NCBI RefSeq assembly: GCF_963576615.1
Contig: NC_088711.1
Span: 6,820,001 to 6,884,000, forward strand
Length of the DNA: 64,000 nt
Source of the DNA: Watersipora subatra
Lineage: Eukaryota; Bryozoa; Gymnolaemata; Cheilostomatida; Watersiporidae
Reading direction: 5' to 3'
A program made the translations under genes and the position numbers. The notes beneath the pieces are model-generated. The model worked only from the letters and a program-made list of their open reading frames with translations. It did not search any database and was not told the origin of the DNA. Positions within the stretch are counted from its first letter, which is position 1. Each line of letters begins with the position of its first letter. Shown here piece after piece: positions 32,601 to 45,100 of the stretch.

Positions 32601-35600
32601 TATATTATTTTGATTATTGTTATGTTAGCATATATATTATTCTTATTATTGTTATGTTACCATATATCATCTTATTATTATTGTTATGCTAGCATATATA
32701 TTATTCTTATTATTGTTATGTTACCATATATCATCTTATTATTATTGTTTTGTTAGCATATATAATATTGTTATTGTAGTAGTTGGAGGACGGAAATGCG
32801 AGCTGCTCACCAGAAAGGTGCTGCTGGATGCCTCCTATGTATACAGTGCAGTTTGTGGCACTCGACTGTTTAAATACCTCGTCGTAGTCAAGCTTTGTTG
32901 CTAAAACAGAAGCAAATATTTCACACTATTTGTTAGCATTGAAAACACTTTGATTTTATGTTAACTTTGTCGACTACACAAAAAGTAATCTACGGAGTAA
33001 ATCTAGTAGGTAAATCTTTGGGATATGAAGAGAACCTGAATGCATTAAGTTGCCTCAGAATATAAAAATGTTTTACTCAGTTTTACTCTGATAATTTTTA
33101 ACCAGATTTCATAGAATACCTTTCTATTCATTGATAAAGATTAGTAAATAAAGTTATATTTTGGGCTCGTTCTAGGTCAAGGTAGAAAAGTGGAGTCTGC
33201 ACATGTGCATCCTACTCACTTGGTTTCTCTATGGCTGTCGGGGGCTTCCGTGATGCCCAATTAGTTCGTATTGCCCTGCTACCGATCCAGGCTCCATTCA
33301 TCTCTGTGATTGCTTTTTGAGCATCCTAGAAAAAATATCTTTTTATGTTTTCATCTCAGCCATAGAAGCTTTAAGTATATCAGACTGTTCAGTAACTAAA
33401 AGTTATTACACAGAATCACCTGCTACCGCTAGTCACGGTTGCCACTGCATCAAGAACAGAACATAAGACGGCTAAGATCGCTTGAGGTTAGTTATTTGAA
33501 CTTTTTAGTTTTTATCAACAAACTATATACTTTAGCTAAATGATCTTTACAAATGAAGTAATTAAATGAATTAAAGGAAATGATGTCAATCGAGAAGGAT
33601 TTCATTGAAGCTCAATATTAATATCAAAGTTTCTGTCTTTCTATCTTTTCTCTTTCTATCTCCCTCACTCTCCCTCTCCTTCCCTGCCTTTTTCTCCCTC
33701 CCTCTCCTTCCCTGCCCCTCACTCTCCCTCTCCTTCCCTGCCTTTCTCTCCCCCCTCTCCTTCCCTGCCCCTCACCATCCCTCTCTCTCTCCCTTTCTCT
33801 CCCTCTTTTCTTCTCTCTCTTCTTCTTCTCTGCCTCCCTCACTCTCTCTTTTACTCTTTTTCCCTCTTCCCTCTTCCCCTCTCTCACTCCCTCTCCCTTC
33901 CTGCCTCTTTTCTTCTTTCTCACTCTCTCTCTCCCTTTTTCTTTCCCTCTCCCCCTTCTTTCCCTTTTTCTCTCTACTAAGCTTTTTTGTCTGAAACAAT
34001 TTGTTATAGTGTCCCTCTACATACTGTAAGTAGGTATTTGGTGCCAAGAAACTTTGTAAAATTGATATTTTTGAGTAGAAACTTCTTCTGCAAGCCAAAA
34101 CAACTCGACTAACCAATTCACTCCCGAGAGCAGCGCATTAAATAGTAGACAGCACTTGCTGCTTAAGCAGCCCCTCATGTTATTTCACAGTTTAAAAGAA
34201 ACAGATTGCATGAATTAGTGAGTTGCGTGTGGACCAGTAGTGAAACCCTGCAGCTCGGCTTTAAAACAATAATATATAAACAATGTTAATAATTTAGCTG
34301 AGCGGAGATATTAGCCATTAACAACAAACAATCTAACAACTGAATGTTATGGTTGCTTTGCTACCCTTCGTGCACTAATATTCACCTATAATAAGGTCAG
34401 CATGGATGAGGTGGAAATTAGCTAATTGGACCAAATGAAAAAAATGCTTGCTTGTTTCACACCTTCTCTTCATTGATGATAATTCAAAACAAAACTCGGA
34501 GTCTATGAGAGGAAGGTGCTGTGCAGGTAGCGACTAACAGCACGCTGTGTAATATCGATAATGGCCGCTGGATGAAGGTTATATCTGAGTGGCCATTCTT
34601 CACATTCTCAATGCGTTTGATAATTTTATGGAATTTAGTGGTTTCTGAAATTTATAGTCAGGTTACGGCTGAAGAATTGTATTGAGAAGTTAGATTTACT
34701 CAGCCTACGAAGAGAACTGTAAAATCTATAGACTGAAGTTTGTATTTTACGCCTCAGACCAGTTCTGGAAGGATCTTGTGTAAATTCTTAATTCCATTAT
34801 GTTGTGACAAAAAGGATACGCGTGTCATTTTTCTCAGATTGTTTGTTTTCCCTTCATCAGCTTGATTTTGTTTACTTTAGCAGTTATGTGTTCATATGTT
34901 TATAAAACTCTATCAGAGCATTGATCTAGCATTTGCCGATATGCCATCTTCCCTATATAACTAGAGATAGCTTTAAATCGATGCTTGACAAGTCGCTGCC
35001 TCTCTGACTTATTAGCTTATATAATGACAGTAAATGCCGATAGAGTTAAATGGAACACGCTGCCAGTGTCAGCTGTCAATTTACCATACCTCTTTATTCA
35101 CAAATGTTACAAATCCATATCCTTTACTCTTGCCAGTTTGAGTGTCTTTGATGATCTTCACATCGCTGCAGACAGATAAATGGAACATGAATAATTAATC
35201 ATTCTGCTGTATTTATGCTGTAACAGGGTATGAAATGCAGGATGTCTCTTTCTATCAAAAAGTCAATACAATTGATGTCATTTAGTAAAACTACTAGTGT
35301 CATCGATTTTCTTTTTGAGAACAAAAAGATACAAGTTTGCAATGTAACGCATGGTTTGTAAACCTGATATGAGCCGGAGCCTAATATAAGACCGGTGTTT
35401 GCACAGTCACACATACCCTATGTTTGGCCCAACGCTTCATCTCATATCAAAGAGATCTTCACAAAACGGACGACAATTCGCTCAGTTTTCTCGCACAAAA
35501 TATTGACAATAATTAACTGCAGCAAAAAACATTGGCTGAAAAAAGGTAAAATATATGACTATGGGAAAGTGAAAATATATGATTATGGTAAAGGTAAAAT

Positions 35601-37783
35601 ATATGACTATGGGAAAGGTAAAATATGGGAAAGTGAAAATGAAAAATGTGAAACAAGCTAAAGCGCGAATTTATTTCATGAAAAATCTTAAATATTTAAG
35701 ATTCTAAACACAAAACTTACGAGATCTCTCCGTAGCAATTAAAAGCTTCACGAATTTGTCGAACTTCCAGTTCTTGACTAATATCACCGACAAATATGTG
35801 GTGGTGATCTGCAACAAGTAGGGGAGTTTGAGTCTAGGTGAGTGAGACTGTTCCACAACTAGTTTGCTCACAGCAAATCAGCCACAATTTCTGTATTTCC
35901 GCATGAGTTTTACCCGCTATACTTGTATATATAGTTTGATGTACAAATATGCATCTTCATGTATATACTTGTATGTATTGATGCTTCCAGCCAATTTCCT
36001 AAATTCTTAAGATCATTGTTACCGAAGTTAGCTAGGTTTGAATTCTAAATAATACGTGATAGAATACGTGATGCCAACTATTATAGCGAATAGCATGTCA
36101 AGATAGAGAGGAGAGCAAGGATTTACCAGTAGTATCAACTTTCTTCAGCTCCTTGCCATACCCGGACCAATTCATTCTCATCGACTAAAATTGACAGAAA
36201 CATTTAAGCAAGTTTCCTATTTAACATCAGTCCAGCAGAAGGAAGTAAACATAACTAAACTCAGATCTTGAAGATTAAAGGAAGTTCAACTCGTACAAAT
36301 GAAGTCTGTTTAGGATGAGATCACTCATCGCCTGGCAACAGGTGCTCTCAATATTGCCCAATTCTACTGAAACAACGCGTATATTACATGAACAAATCGA
36401 CGTTTGTTTCAATACCCCCACATGGTGAATGGCTTTGATAAAGAAACATTATTTTAGCTAATTGAAACCTGCCGTGCAAGACATTCATCTTCATTAATCC
36501 GCTTGAAACAAGTGACTCCTTCACACGCCCCGCGCTACCTTAACAAATAAGAAATGCAGGCTAGATTACGTACTGTGCCACTAAATAAATGCAAGGTATA
36601 GTCTTGGTCATGCTTTAACAACTTCTATAGCTAGCAGCATAAATTCAGTATAGAATAAACACAAAGTTTAAGAAAACATGCATATATCTAGAAATGAAGG
36701 TCAAATCTTTGGCCCGATAGCTAGGACGATTACAACATATCGAGATTCAAAATGTGTAAATGCTGTAAAACTACAAATACAAAAGTAGAGATGATTAATG
36801 AGGAAGATACAAAGGGAGAGCAGATCTTTTGTTAAACTGGAATAAATAGTTAAAATAACAAGCAATAGATAAACTGACAGCAAAATTGCTTTCTCTTGGC
36901 TCTAATTGGTTGGCTAAACTGAGTGTCCCGCCAAATGTACACAGGACGAACTTAAGGCTCGTTTCGTCTCTAATTTTACACAAAATATTTCAAAACAAAA
37001 TTTTTCGTTCGGTCAAATCATTGATTGAGTCTATTGATCTAAAATCAATCCAGTTTAGAAAAAGCGTTTGAGGAGACGAAGAAAGAACATTGAGATTGTT
37101 ACAGAACTTTCTGGGTTTACGAGCGGGTAGCAGCTGAATGTTAGGCAACCAATGTAGTATGAGCAACAGGTAGCAGAGCCTCATCATACAGAGAGGTAAT
37201 AAGAGAAACAGAAAAATAAAGAAAATCACCTCCAGTTTCCTTCTGGCTGAATTCAAAAGCACATATCAGTTACATTCAGGAGAGAACTAGGACAAATCAG
37301 AATTTAAGTAATACAGAAATAGTAGACGGTAGCAGATGACGCGCTGCAATACAATGCTGAAATGCAGCAACCATGGTTCAATCGTGAGAGCAATTGTTGC
37401 GCAAGATACGAGCAGAGTTTTTCTATTATTCTGCACCTCAAGAACGTCTCAAATACATCAGTATTGCATCCTTGATATCTTATCTATTGACCATTTGAAT
37501 AAAGCATGACAGTGAAAAATTCACACACGCAATAGTAATCAAACTAAAAACTTACCAAGAGACCATTGATGTTCGCGAGGTTCTGCAGGCTGCCCATACT
37601 CGTGAGGCTAGATAGATTATGGTCTATGAGGTTTGGCGTGGAAACCTGAGGCGCTCCTGTCAAGGCTCCATTATTGAGATTTGGTAGCATTGATGTTATA
37701 CTGTTTTGTGTTTGCGCAGCAGGATTTTGCGGCATCGGATACAAGTATGGATACATTAGCGATGTGGTGTTCGGAGAAATCAT
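29606..37783 (-). CDS. TIA1: TIA1/TIAR-type RNA-binding protein with RRM2 and RRM3
   Basis: Ten exons on the minus strand: 37783-37556, 36184-36127, 35808-35721, 35165-35090, 33325-33220, 32900-32811, 32033-31949, 31041-30900, 30223-30045, 29633-29606. Every phase joins, giving about 359 residues. The family binds U-rich RNA, guides splicing and builds stress granules. RRM2 has RNP2 HIFVGDIS and RNP1 KGYGFVTF and ends [12 protein letters not shown], a TIA hallmark. RRM3 has CTVYIGGI and KGFAFVRF and ends [10 protein letters not shown]. Before RRM2 only the linker [18 protein letters not shown] remains. The first exon is low-complexity ([18 protein letters not shown]...), so RRM1 is absent or unseen. 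The C-terminal exon is rich in N, A, L and Y, replacing the usual Q-rich tail. The last exon gives SFPYGNGY and a stop; its frame is uncertain. TIA1 and TIAR cannot be told apart here, so the symbol is for the family. Confidence 0.9.
32595..32775. repeat. ATT-rich tandem repeat
   Basis: Repeats of ttattattgttatgttaccat alternating with agcatatatattattctta, ending about 35 bases past the TIA exon boundary at 32811. Confidence 0.8.
33630..33985. repeat. Polypyrimidine (CT-rich) low-complexity tract
   Basis: About 350 bases almost wholly C and T on the plus strand (purine-rich on the minus, which is the TIA sense strand). Built from ctccctctccttccctgcc-like units. Long open frames here are compositional. 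Confidence 0.95.
35545..35640. repeat. Short tandem repeat, about 4 units
   Basis: Repeats of ggtaaaatatatgactatgg with small changes, in the TIA-like intron. Confidence 0.8.
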
Positions 37784-39103
37784 TTTTGCTAGGTAAAGTC
37801 TTCTAGAATAACCAATATAAATACAAAACTCCCAACAAAGATTGAATGCTTTTTTGTAAGTGTAAGGAGCCTACTCGAACACAGGTCTGTAGATGTGTAA
37901 GCACTAGGCAAGCTTTGAGCTGCTTCTCCTATATAGCTAATAGCGCTGTATGGCTATCTGAGCTCCACCAATAAACTGGCCGCTTAGCTTCAAGTCTCCT
38001 TTGTGTGAATTTAGTCAATATTAGTATTTTTCTTGCTTCACTAAATTGATGCGATCAATTCATCTATCCTGTCATTGGTTTAGAACAAGGTATCGTTGTA
38101 CGCTGAGAAAATTTGACAGCCATTCATTGCAGGTAAACATTATCTTAGTTCAATTCATCCTTGTTATCATAGCATAGAATGATTGCAAGCGCAGCTAGGA
38201 TTTCTAAGGCATCGCTAATGGATTCTGCTCAGGCAGCTGAAAAGGCATTCAAACAATTAAAATGTTTTAGGTTGCTTTATGCTCTCAAAAATCACAGCAA
38301 CTTTAAATAAAAAATGCTAGTTAAAACGGATGGCGTGAATTATTAGCACTTAAATTTACACTAAATATTATGCTCGTATAATGGTGTCCTTGACTACTAA
38401 AACCTCATAGCTCTTCGTGTTGACTTAAGTGCGCTGGGTGTGTAGGTGCATTTATAGGATGGCTTGGTCTTCAGCCCTCATTACAATAGACTATGCGTCA
38501 GTTCTTGGCACCATGCGATGTAGTTTCACCTGATCATTATACTTCAAGCTTTGCATCTTTAATTTTTAACTCCTTCCAACATGTATTTTTTAGGTTTCTT
38601 TTCCATAAGTGACATATTGTATATGAAGAAACAAAAATATAAAGAAACAGCAATGACTCTACAATCTATAACTAAGCAGGGAAATCTAATAAACAGAACA
38701 TTGCGTGAACAGATTCCCCAGACAGGTAATATTTCATCTAAATTCTTTCAAAAGATAACTATTAAAGAAATTTTGACGGCCAATTCGTAAGACATTTGAT
38801 GCATGAGTAGAAGCTGATATGAGAGACTTGCTTACAGACAAATAATAGGAGTTAATAGAATGGCTGTCTGTTGCTGACTTTAACCGTGTTAAGGTTAATA
38901 AGGTAGACAATGGTAAGTTGTGCAGGAAGCAGACTATAATGTGCGTACATAACCTGAGTATGAGTAATTGCATAACGAAATTAGGACAGGAATCAGAGAA
39001 TTCTAGCCATGGTTAGACTTGAGGGGATTATCATCCACATAACACTGTGAAATATTGTAACAATATATAAAAAAACTAACAGACTTGTAAAGCAACAACA
39101 ATA
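37784..39103. other. Spacer between TIA-like and MCMBP genes, nothing identified
   Basis: AT-rich spacer. It must hold the TIA 5' region and the MCMBP 3' untranslated region. A splice acceptor-like ttctag lies about 20 bases before the TIA ATG, so a 5' exon may exist upstream, but none is recognisable. Confidence 0.5.
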
Positions 39104-42100
39104 TTAGCTATGAAGACGTAGTTTCCTCTGTACTTCCATCGACTTAGCCTTAGACCACAGGTCAAGATTTAGAGTTTTTTGCCCATATGAAATAGCCAAT
39201 ATTCGTGACAAAACAAGCAGACGCTGAAAGTCCTCTACTGTCATGTCATCCTTATTCTCTTGTCTGCATTTGACGAAATCTTCTTGGAGTTCCTGTCAAT
39301 GCAAAGGAGGATCAAGTAAATGTGTGACTCAAGTGCATCACTTTAAATATCAAACTAATAAAGTTTGATTTGACTAGAGGCAAGTTATATTTGATATGCA
39401 TTGGTTAATGTCAGTTTCGTAAAGGAAAAAGCCCTTCAATATTACAAAATATTTTTGAGCAGTCGTAGCACTGAAAGAGTTGTATATCTCTACAACTTCC
39501 TCTGATGTAACCTATAAACATAATAGTATCTATTAGGAGAGGTGCTTTGCTCATGCCTGCTATTTAATGCAACGTTACCAGAATATGCTGGACTACAGCA
39601 CTTCATAGCTCATATCAAGGTCATTCAAAATAAAATAAGCAGAAAATTTATTTAAAGAAAGAGAAAAAGGACGCGCTGAGGAAAGCTACCTGTGCCATAT
39701 TGAGTTCATACTCGATGTCTGGGAGGAGGGTGAGATAGAGGCGTATGCTGTCAAGCAGAACAGGACTGAGGAAGACTTTGATGGCTTCGTGTCTTTCTTC
39801 TATGCTCCTGTCTTTGCTCAACTCCAGGGGCACAGTAACATCAGACTGCATTAGATGGTTGTAAGACAGCCATTTTAGAAAATGCAAAACAACACTAAAG
39901 TGCAGTCTTACACCTTGACCACACGTCACATTCCTGCTATGCTGGCACACAGATAGACAGACATTTAAATAGATGAATACAATGTTTACATCATGATGTT
40001 ACGCGATCATAAAAGCGGAAACACAGGCCTATGAATGTAGGAAAACAATAGAGTGCACCTTTGAGGTAGCGACTCACCGTGAGAAGTGATTTGCCCTCTG
40101 ACATCGTAAGCACTCGCACGTCTGTCTCAAAATTCAGTGGATGAAACTTGAAATCATATGCAACAGTCTGCCACTGCATAAGATTGCCCAAGGCAGTGAG
40201 ATTTGTCACCCCTGCAAACAAAAAGTGAACAGTGAGACACAATACATACACCGCCTTGTGTTTAGACTCCATATATTAAGGAGTGACAGAGAGACATTCG
40301 TCTAGAAGCAATATCAGTATGCTTATACATCAATATGATGACTTTTACTTATCAACAGAAAGACTCGGAGTTTTCTGCTTATGAACCCCACAGCATGTGC
40401 ATACAACTTCCTATACACTTATTAAGTGCCAGAAAGGGCCACGCGACTAATCAAGCGTCCAGAGCTTTCCAACACCAGCTGAATATTGAAAGGCAGGTTA
40501 CGATCAACAGAAGATGAACGTGTCTGGTTTACAATGCTGATCAATCAGTCATATAATATGAGGCAGACATTATTCAAGTTATACAAGGGCTGAAATAGGT
40601 CATGCGACAGAAGTGAGAGCCAATGACTCCTAAATACATAGTTGTAATTCTGCTGAAATAACAGACTTCAAATGGAGTTGTTTGAGGAAGCAGTTTTCAC
40701 TCAAACTCATTAACAAATATAAACTATATAAGAAGGTTCTAGACTTTGCTAGTAAAACTTATGGCGGGACATGACCAAGCCATGTGGTTTTCAAATTTTT
40801 ATTGTTCGACAAAAAGTTGATCGTAAGGAATTGACCTATATAGTTAGTGAATGTGGACATTACCCAGCATAAAAGTCACTGTTCGGCAAACTAACTGTGT
40901 GACACTTACCTATTCTTGAGAAACTTTGTAAACGAATGCTCTACACATATTGTTGTTAGTGCAGACAACTCCTTATTTATTCAATTCTATTTTATAATTT
41001 CCATGAAACACCAAATATTTAAATGCAAGCACTATTAGAGTAAATATCAGTCTAGAGAGATGGTGATAAAAAGCCTATTAAAAACACTATTAGGCATCTC
41101 AGCATAAGTAAGACACCACCAGATCAATTGTGTATAAATTTGATACAGAGACAAATACACCGAATAAAATATTTCTTTGTGAAAAACTGCAGCGTATGAT
41201 TCTGAATAAGACAGGCTAAAAAACACTTTCACAATTATAGCATGGTCATGCAGCAAAACGCTAGCACATAACCATAACTGTTACGTACAACTTTTATCGT
41301 ATTTGCTAGGTAAATCAGACACGCTGATTCCGATTTTGTACTCAAAATAAAGATTGGTCCACTAACTTTCAGAGTAATGAAGGCTTTTTTACAGCGTTTT
41401 AATATCGGTCTCGAAAACAACACAATCAGTACAACAAGCTCCGCCCATAAATACGTGACGTATGCTAGCTTTTCAGGAACGGAAGTTAAGGATGTTTAGT
41501 CAGATTTAGAATAATAAAGATGGGCGTCTTAAAACCCACTATTATCTAAATTCAGCCTTCAAAATAATCTCAGTCTTTTACGAAAGGTAGATGAGCTATT
41601 TAAAATCGCATATATAAAAATGAGCTCAAAAAAGCGCGATAACAATGCTAGCTTGTGATAAAATCGCACTTTTTTGAGCTCATTTTTCTCGGCGTTCAGC
41701 CTATTAAACATCCTGTAACAAGCTACGAGCAATTTTAAATAGTTTATCTACCTTTCATAAAAGACTGAGATTATTTTGAAGGCTGAATTCAAATAATAAT
41801 AATGGGTTTTAAGACACCCATCTCTATCATTCTAAATCGGACTAAACATCTTTAACTTCCTTTCCTAAAAAGCTAGGTTACGTCACATATTTATGGGCGT
41901 AGCTTGTTGTGCCGATTGTGTTGTTTTCGAGACGGATATTGAAACGCTTTAAAAAAGCCTTCATGACTTTGAAGGTTAGTGGACCAATCTTTAGTTTGAG
42001 TACAAAATCGGAATCAGCGTGTCTGATTTACCTCGCGAATACGATAAAAGTTGTACGTGACGGTTATGGTTTAAAGTTCACGGTTGCGTTATAAGTCATT

Positions 42101-45100
42101 ATGCGTAACGTAACAAGCTAGCCTCAGATGTAGGTCACGGCTCTTTTTATGATAAACTACTAGCTTTACTAGCTAAAGTTACTCAAAATCGGCGGGTAAC
42201 TTTTATTACCCAGGTAACTTTTAGTACCCGTGCAACGTCAGTCATTCAGTGGTGAGTATATAAAATGACATCTGTTACTGACAATGACTGGTTAAATAGC
42301 CATTGTCAGTAACAGATGTAATACATATGTCTGTGTGTATATATGTCTGTGTGTATATAATATATATATGTCTGTGCATATATATATATATGTCTGTGTA
42401 TATATATATGTCCGTGTATATATATATATATGTCTGTGAATATATATGCCTGCGTATGTATATATATATATATGTCTGTGTATAATTATGTCTGCGTATG
42501 TATATATGTCTGTGTGTATATATATATATGTCTGTGTGTATATATATATATATATATGTCTGTGTATGTATATATATGTCTGTGTATGTATATACATGTA
42601 TATATGTCCGTGTATATATATATGTCTGTGTATATATATGTCTGTGTGTATATATGTCTGTGTGTGTATATATACGTATGTCTGTGTGTACTGTGTATAT
42701 ATGTCTGTGTGTGTATATATGTCTGTGTGTATATATATGTCTGTGTGTAACCAAACTCTGTCTGTCTACAGACTTGAAAGGACCATAAGTCATTCATAAA
42801 TCAAATGAATGTCACTAACAAAAAGGAATACGGTTCAGAAACCATAAACAAGGAATGAGGACTCACCCTGCGTGTCGAGTTGACCCGGTGACATGGCTGT
42901 CTCATCGAGAATAAGTTGAGTTCTGGCAGGCAACTGCAGCACACCAGATACAAGACGGTTGGCTTCATGGTCTTTGGCCGGCACAAATGTCAGCTTGTTA
43001 AGATTGTCGAGTGTAAGGGGTAGATGGTACAACTGCACGAGAGGGATAGATTGTCGAGTGTAAGGGGTGGATGGTACAACTGCACGAGAGGGATAGATTG
43101 TCGAGTGTAAGGGGTAGATGGTACAACTGCACGAGAGAGATAGATTGTCGAGTGTAAGGGGTGGATGGTACAACTGCACGAGAGGGATAGATTGTCGAGT
43201 GTAAGGGGTAGATGGTACAACTGCACGAGAGAGATAGATTGTCGAGTGTAAGGGGTGGATGGTACAACTGCACGAGAGGATAGATTGTCAAGTGTAAGGG
43301 GTAGATGGTACAACTGCACGAGAGGGATAGAATGTCGAGTGTAAGGGGTGGATGGTACAACTGCACGAGAGGGATAGATTGTCGAGTGTAAGGGGTAGAT
43401 GGTACAACTGCACGAGAGGGATAGAATGTCGAGTGTAAGGGGTGGATGGTACAACTGCACGAGAGGATAGATTGTCGAGTGTAAGGGGTAGATGGTACAA
43501 CTGCACGAGAGGGATAGATTGTCGAGTGTAAGGGGTAGATGGTACAACTGCACGAGAGGGATAGAATGTCGAGTGTAAGGGGTAGATGGTACAACTGCAC
43601 GAGAGGATAGATTGTCGAGTGTAAGGGGTAGATGGTACAACTGCACGAGAGGGATAGAATGTCGAGTGTAAGGGGTGGATGGTACAACTGCACGAGAGGG
43701 ATAGATTGTCGAGTGTAAGGGGTGGATGGTACAACTGCACGAGAGGATAGATTGTCAAGTGTAAGGGGTAGATGGTACAACTGCACGAGAGAGATAGATT
43801 GTCGAGTGTAAGGGGTGGATGGTACAACTGCACGAGAGGGATAGATTGTCGAGTGTAAGGGGTAGATGATACAACTGCACGAGAGGGATAGAATGTCGAG
43901 TGTAAGGGGTGGATGGTACAACTGCACGAGAGGGATAGATTGTCGAGTGTAAGGGGTAGATGGTACAACTGCACGAGAGGGATAGAATGTCGAGTGTAAG
44001 GGGTGGATGGTACAACTGCACGAGAGGGATAGAATGTCGAGTGTAAGGGGTGGATGGTACAACTGCACGAGAGAGATAGATTGTCGAGTGTAAGGGGTAG
44101 ATGGTACAACTGCACGAGAGGGATAGAATGTCGAGTGTAAGGGGTGGATGGTACAACTGCACGAGAGGGATAGATTGTCGAGTGTAAGGGGTGGATGGTA
44201 CAACTGCACGAGAGGATAGATTGTCAAGTGTAAGGGGTAGATGGTACAACTGCACGAGAGAGATAGATTGTCGAGTGTAAGGGGTGGATGGTACAACTGC
44301 ACGAGAGGGATAGATTGTCGAGTGTAAGGGGTAGATGGTACAACTGCACGAGAGGGATAGAATGTCGAGTGTAAGGGGTGGATGGTACAACTGCACGAGA
44401 GGGATAGATTGTCGAGTGTAAGGGGTGGATGGTACAACTGCACGAGAGGATAGATTGTCAAGTGTAAGGGGTAGATGGTACAACTGCACGAGAGAGATAG
44501 ATTGTCGAGTGTAAGGGGTGGATGGTACAACTGCACGAGAGGGATAGATTGTCGAGTGTAAGGGGTAGATGATACAACTGCACGAGAGGGATAGAATGTC
44601 GAGTGTAAGGGGTGGATGGTACAACTGCACGAGAGGGATAGATTGTCGAGTGTAAGGGGTAGATGGTACAACTGCACGAGAGGGATAGAATGTCGAGTGT
44701 AAGGGGTGGATGGTACAACTGCACGAGAGGGATAGAATGTCGAGTGTAAGGGGTGGATGGTACAACTGCACGAGAGAGATAGATTGTCGAGTGTAAGGGG
44801 TAGATGGTACAACTGCACGAGAGGGATAGAATGTCGAGTGTAAGGGGTGGATGGTACAACTGCACAAGAGGGATAGATTGTCGAGTGTAAGGGGTAGATG
44901 GTACAACTGCACGAGAGAGATAGATTGTCGAGTGTAAGGGGTGGATGGTACAACTGCACGAGAGGATAGATTGTCAAGTGTAAGGGGTAGATGGTACAAC
45001 TGCACGAGAGAGATAGATTGTCGAGTGTAAGGGGTGGATGGTACAACTGCACGAGAGGGATAGATTGTCGAGTGTAAGGGGTAGATGGTACAACTGCACG

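Noticed and set aside
33605..34116. Ser/Leu/Pro-rich and Arg/Glu-rich frames
   Set aside because: Compositional product of a CT-rich tract in a TIA intron.
42275..42799. Cluster of overlapping 60-170 codon frames on both strands
   Set aside because: They follow a TA/TGTCTGTG microsatellite.
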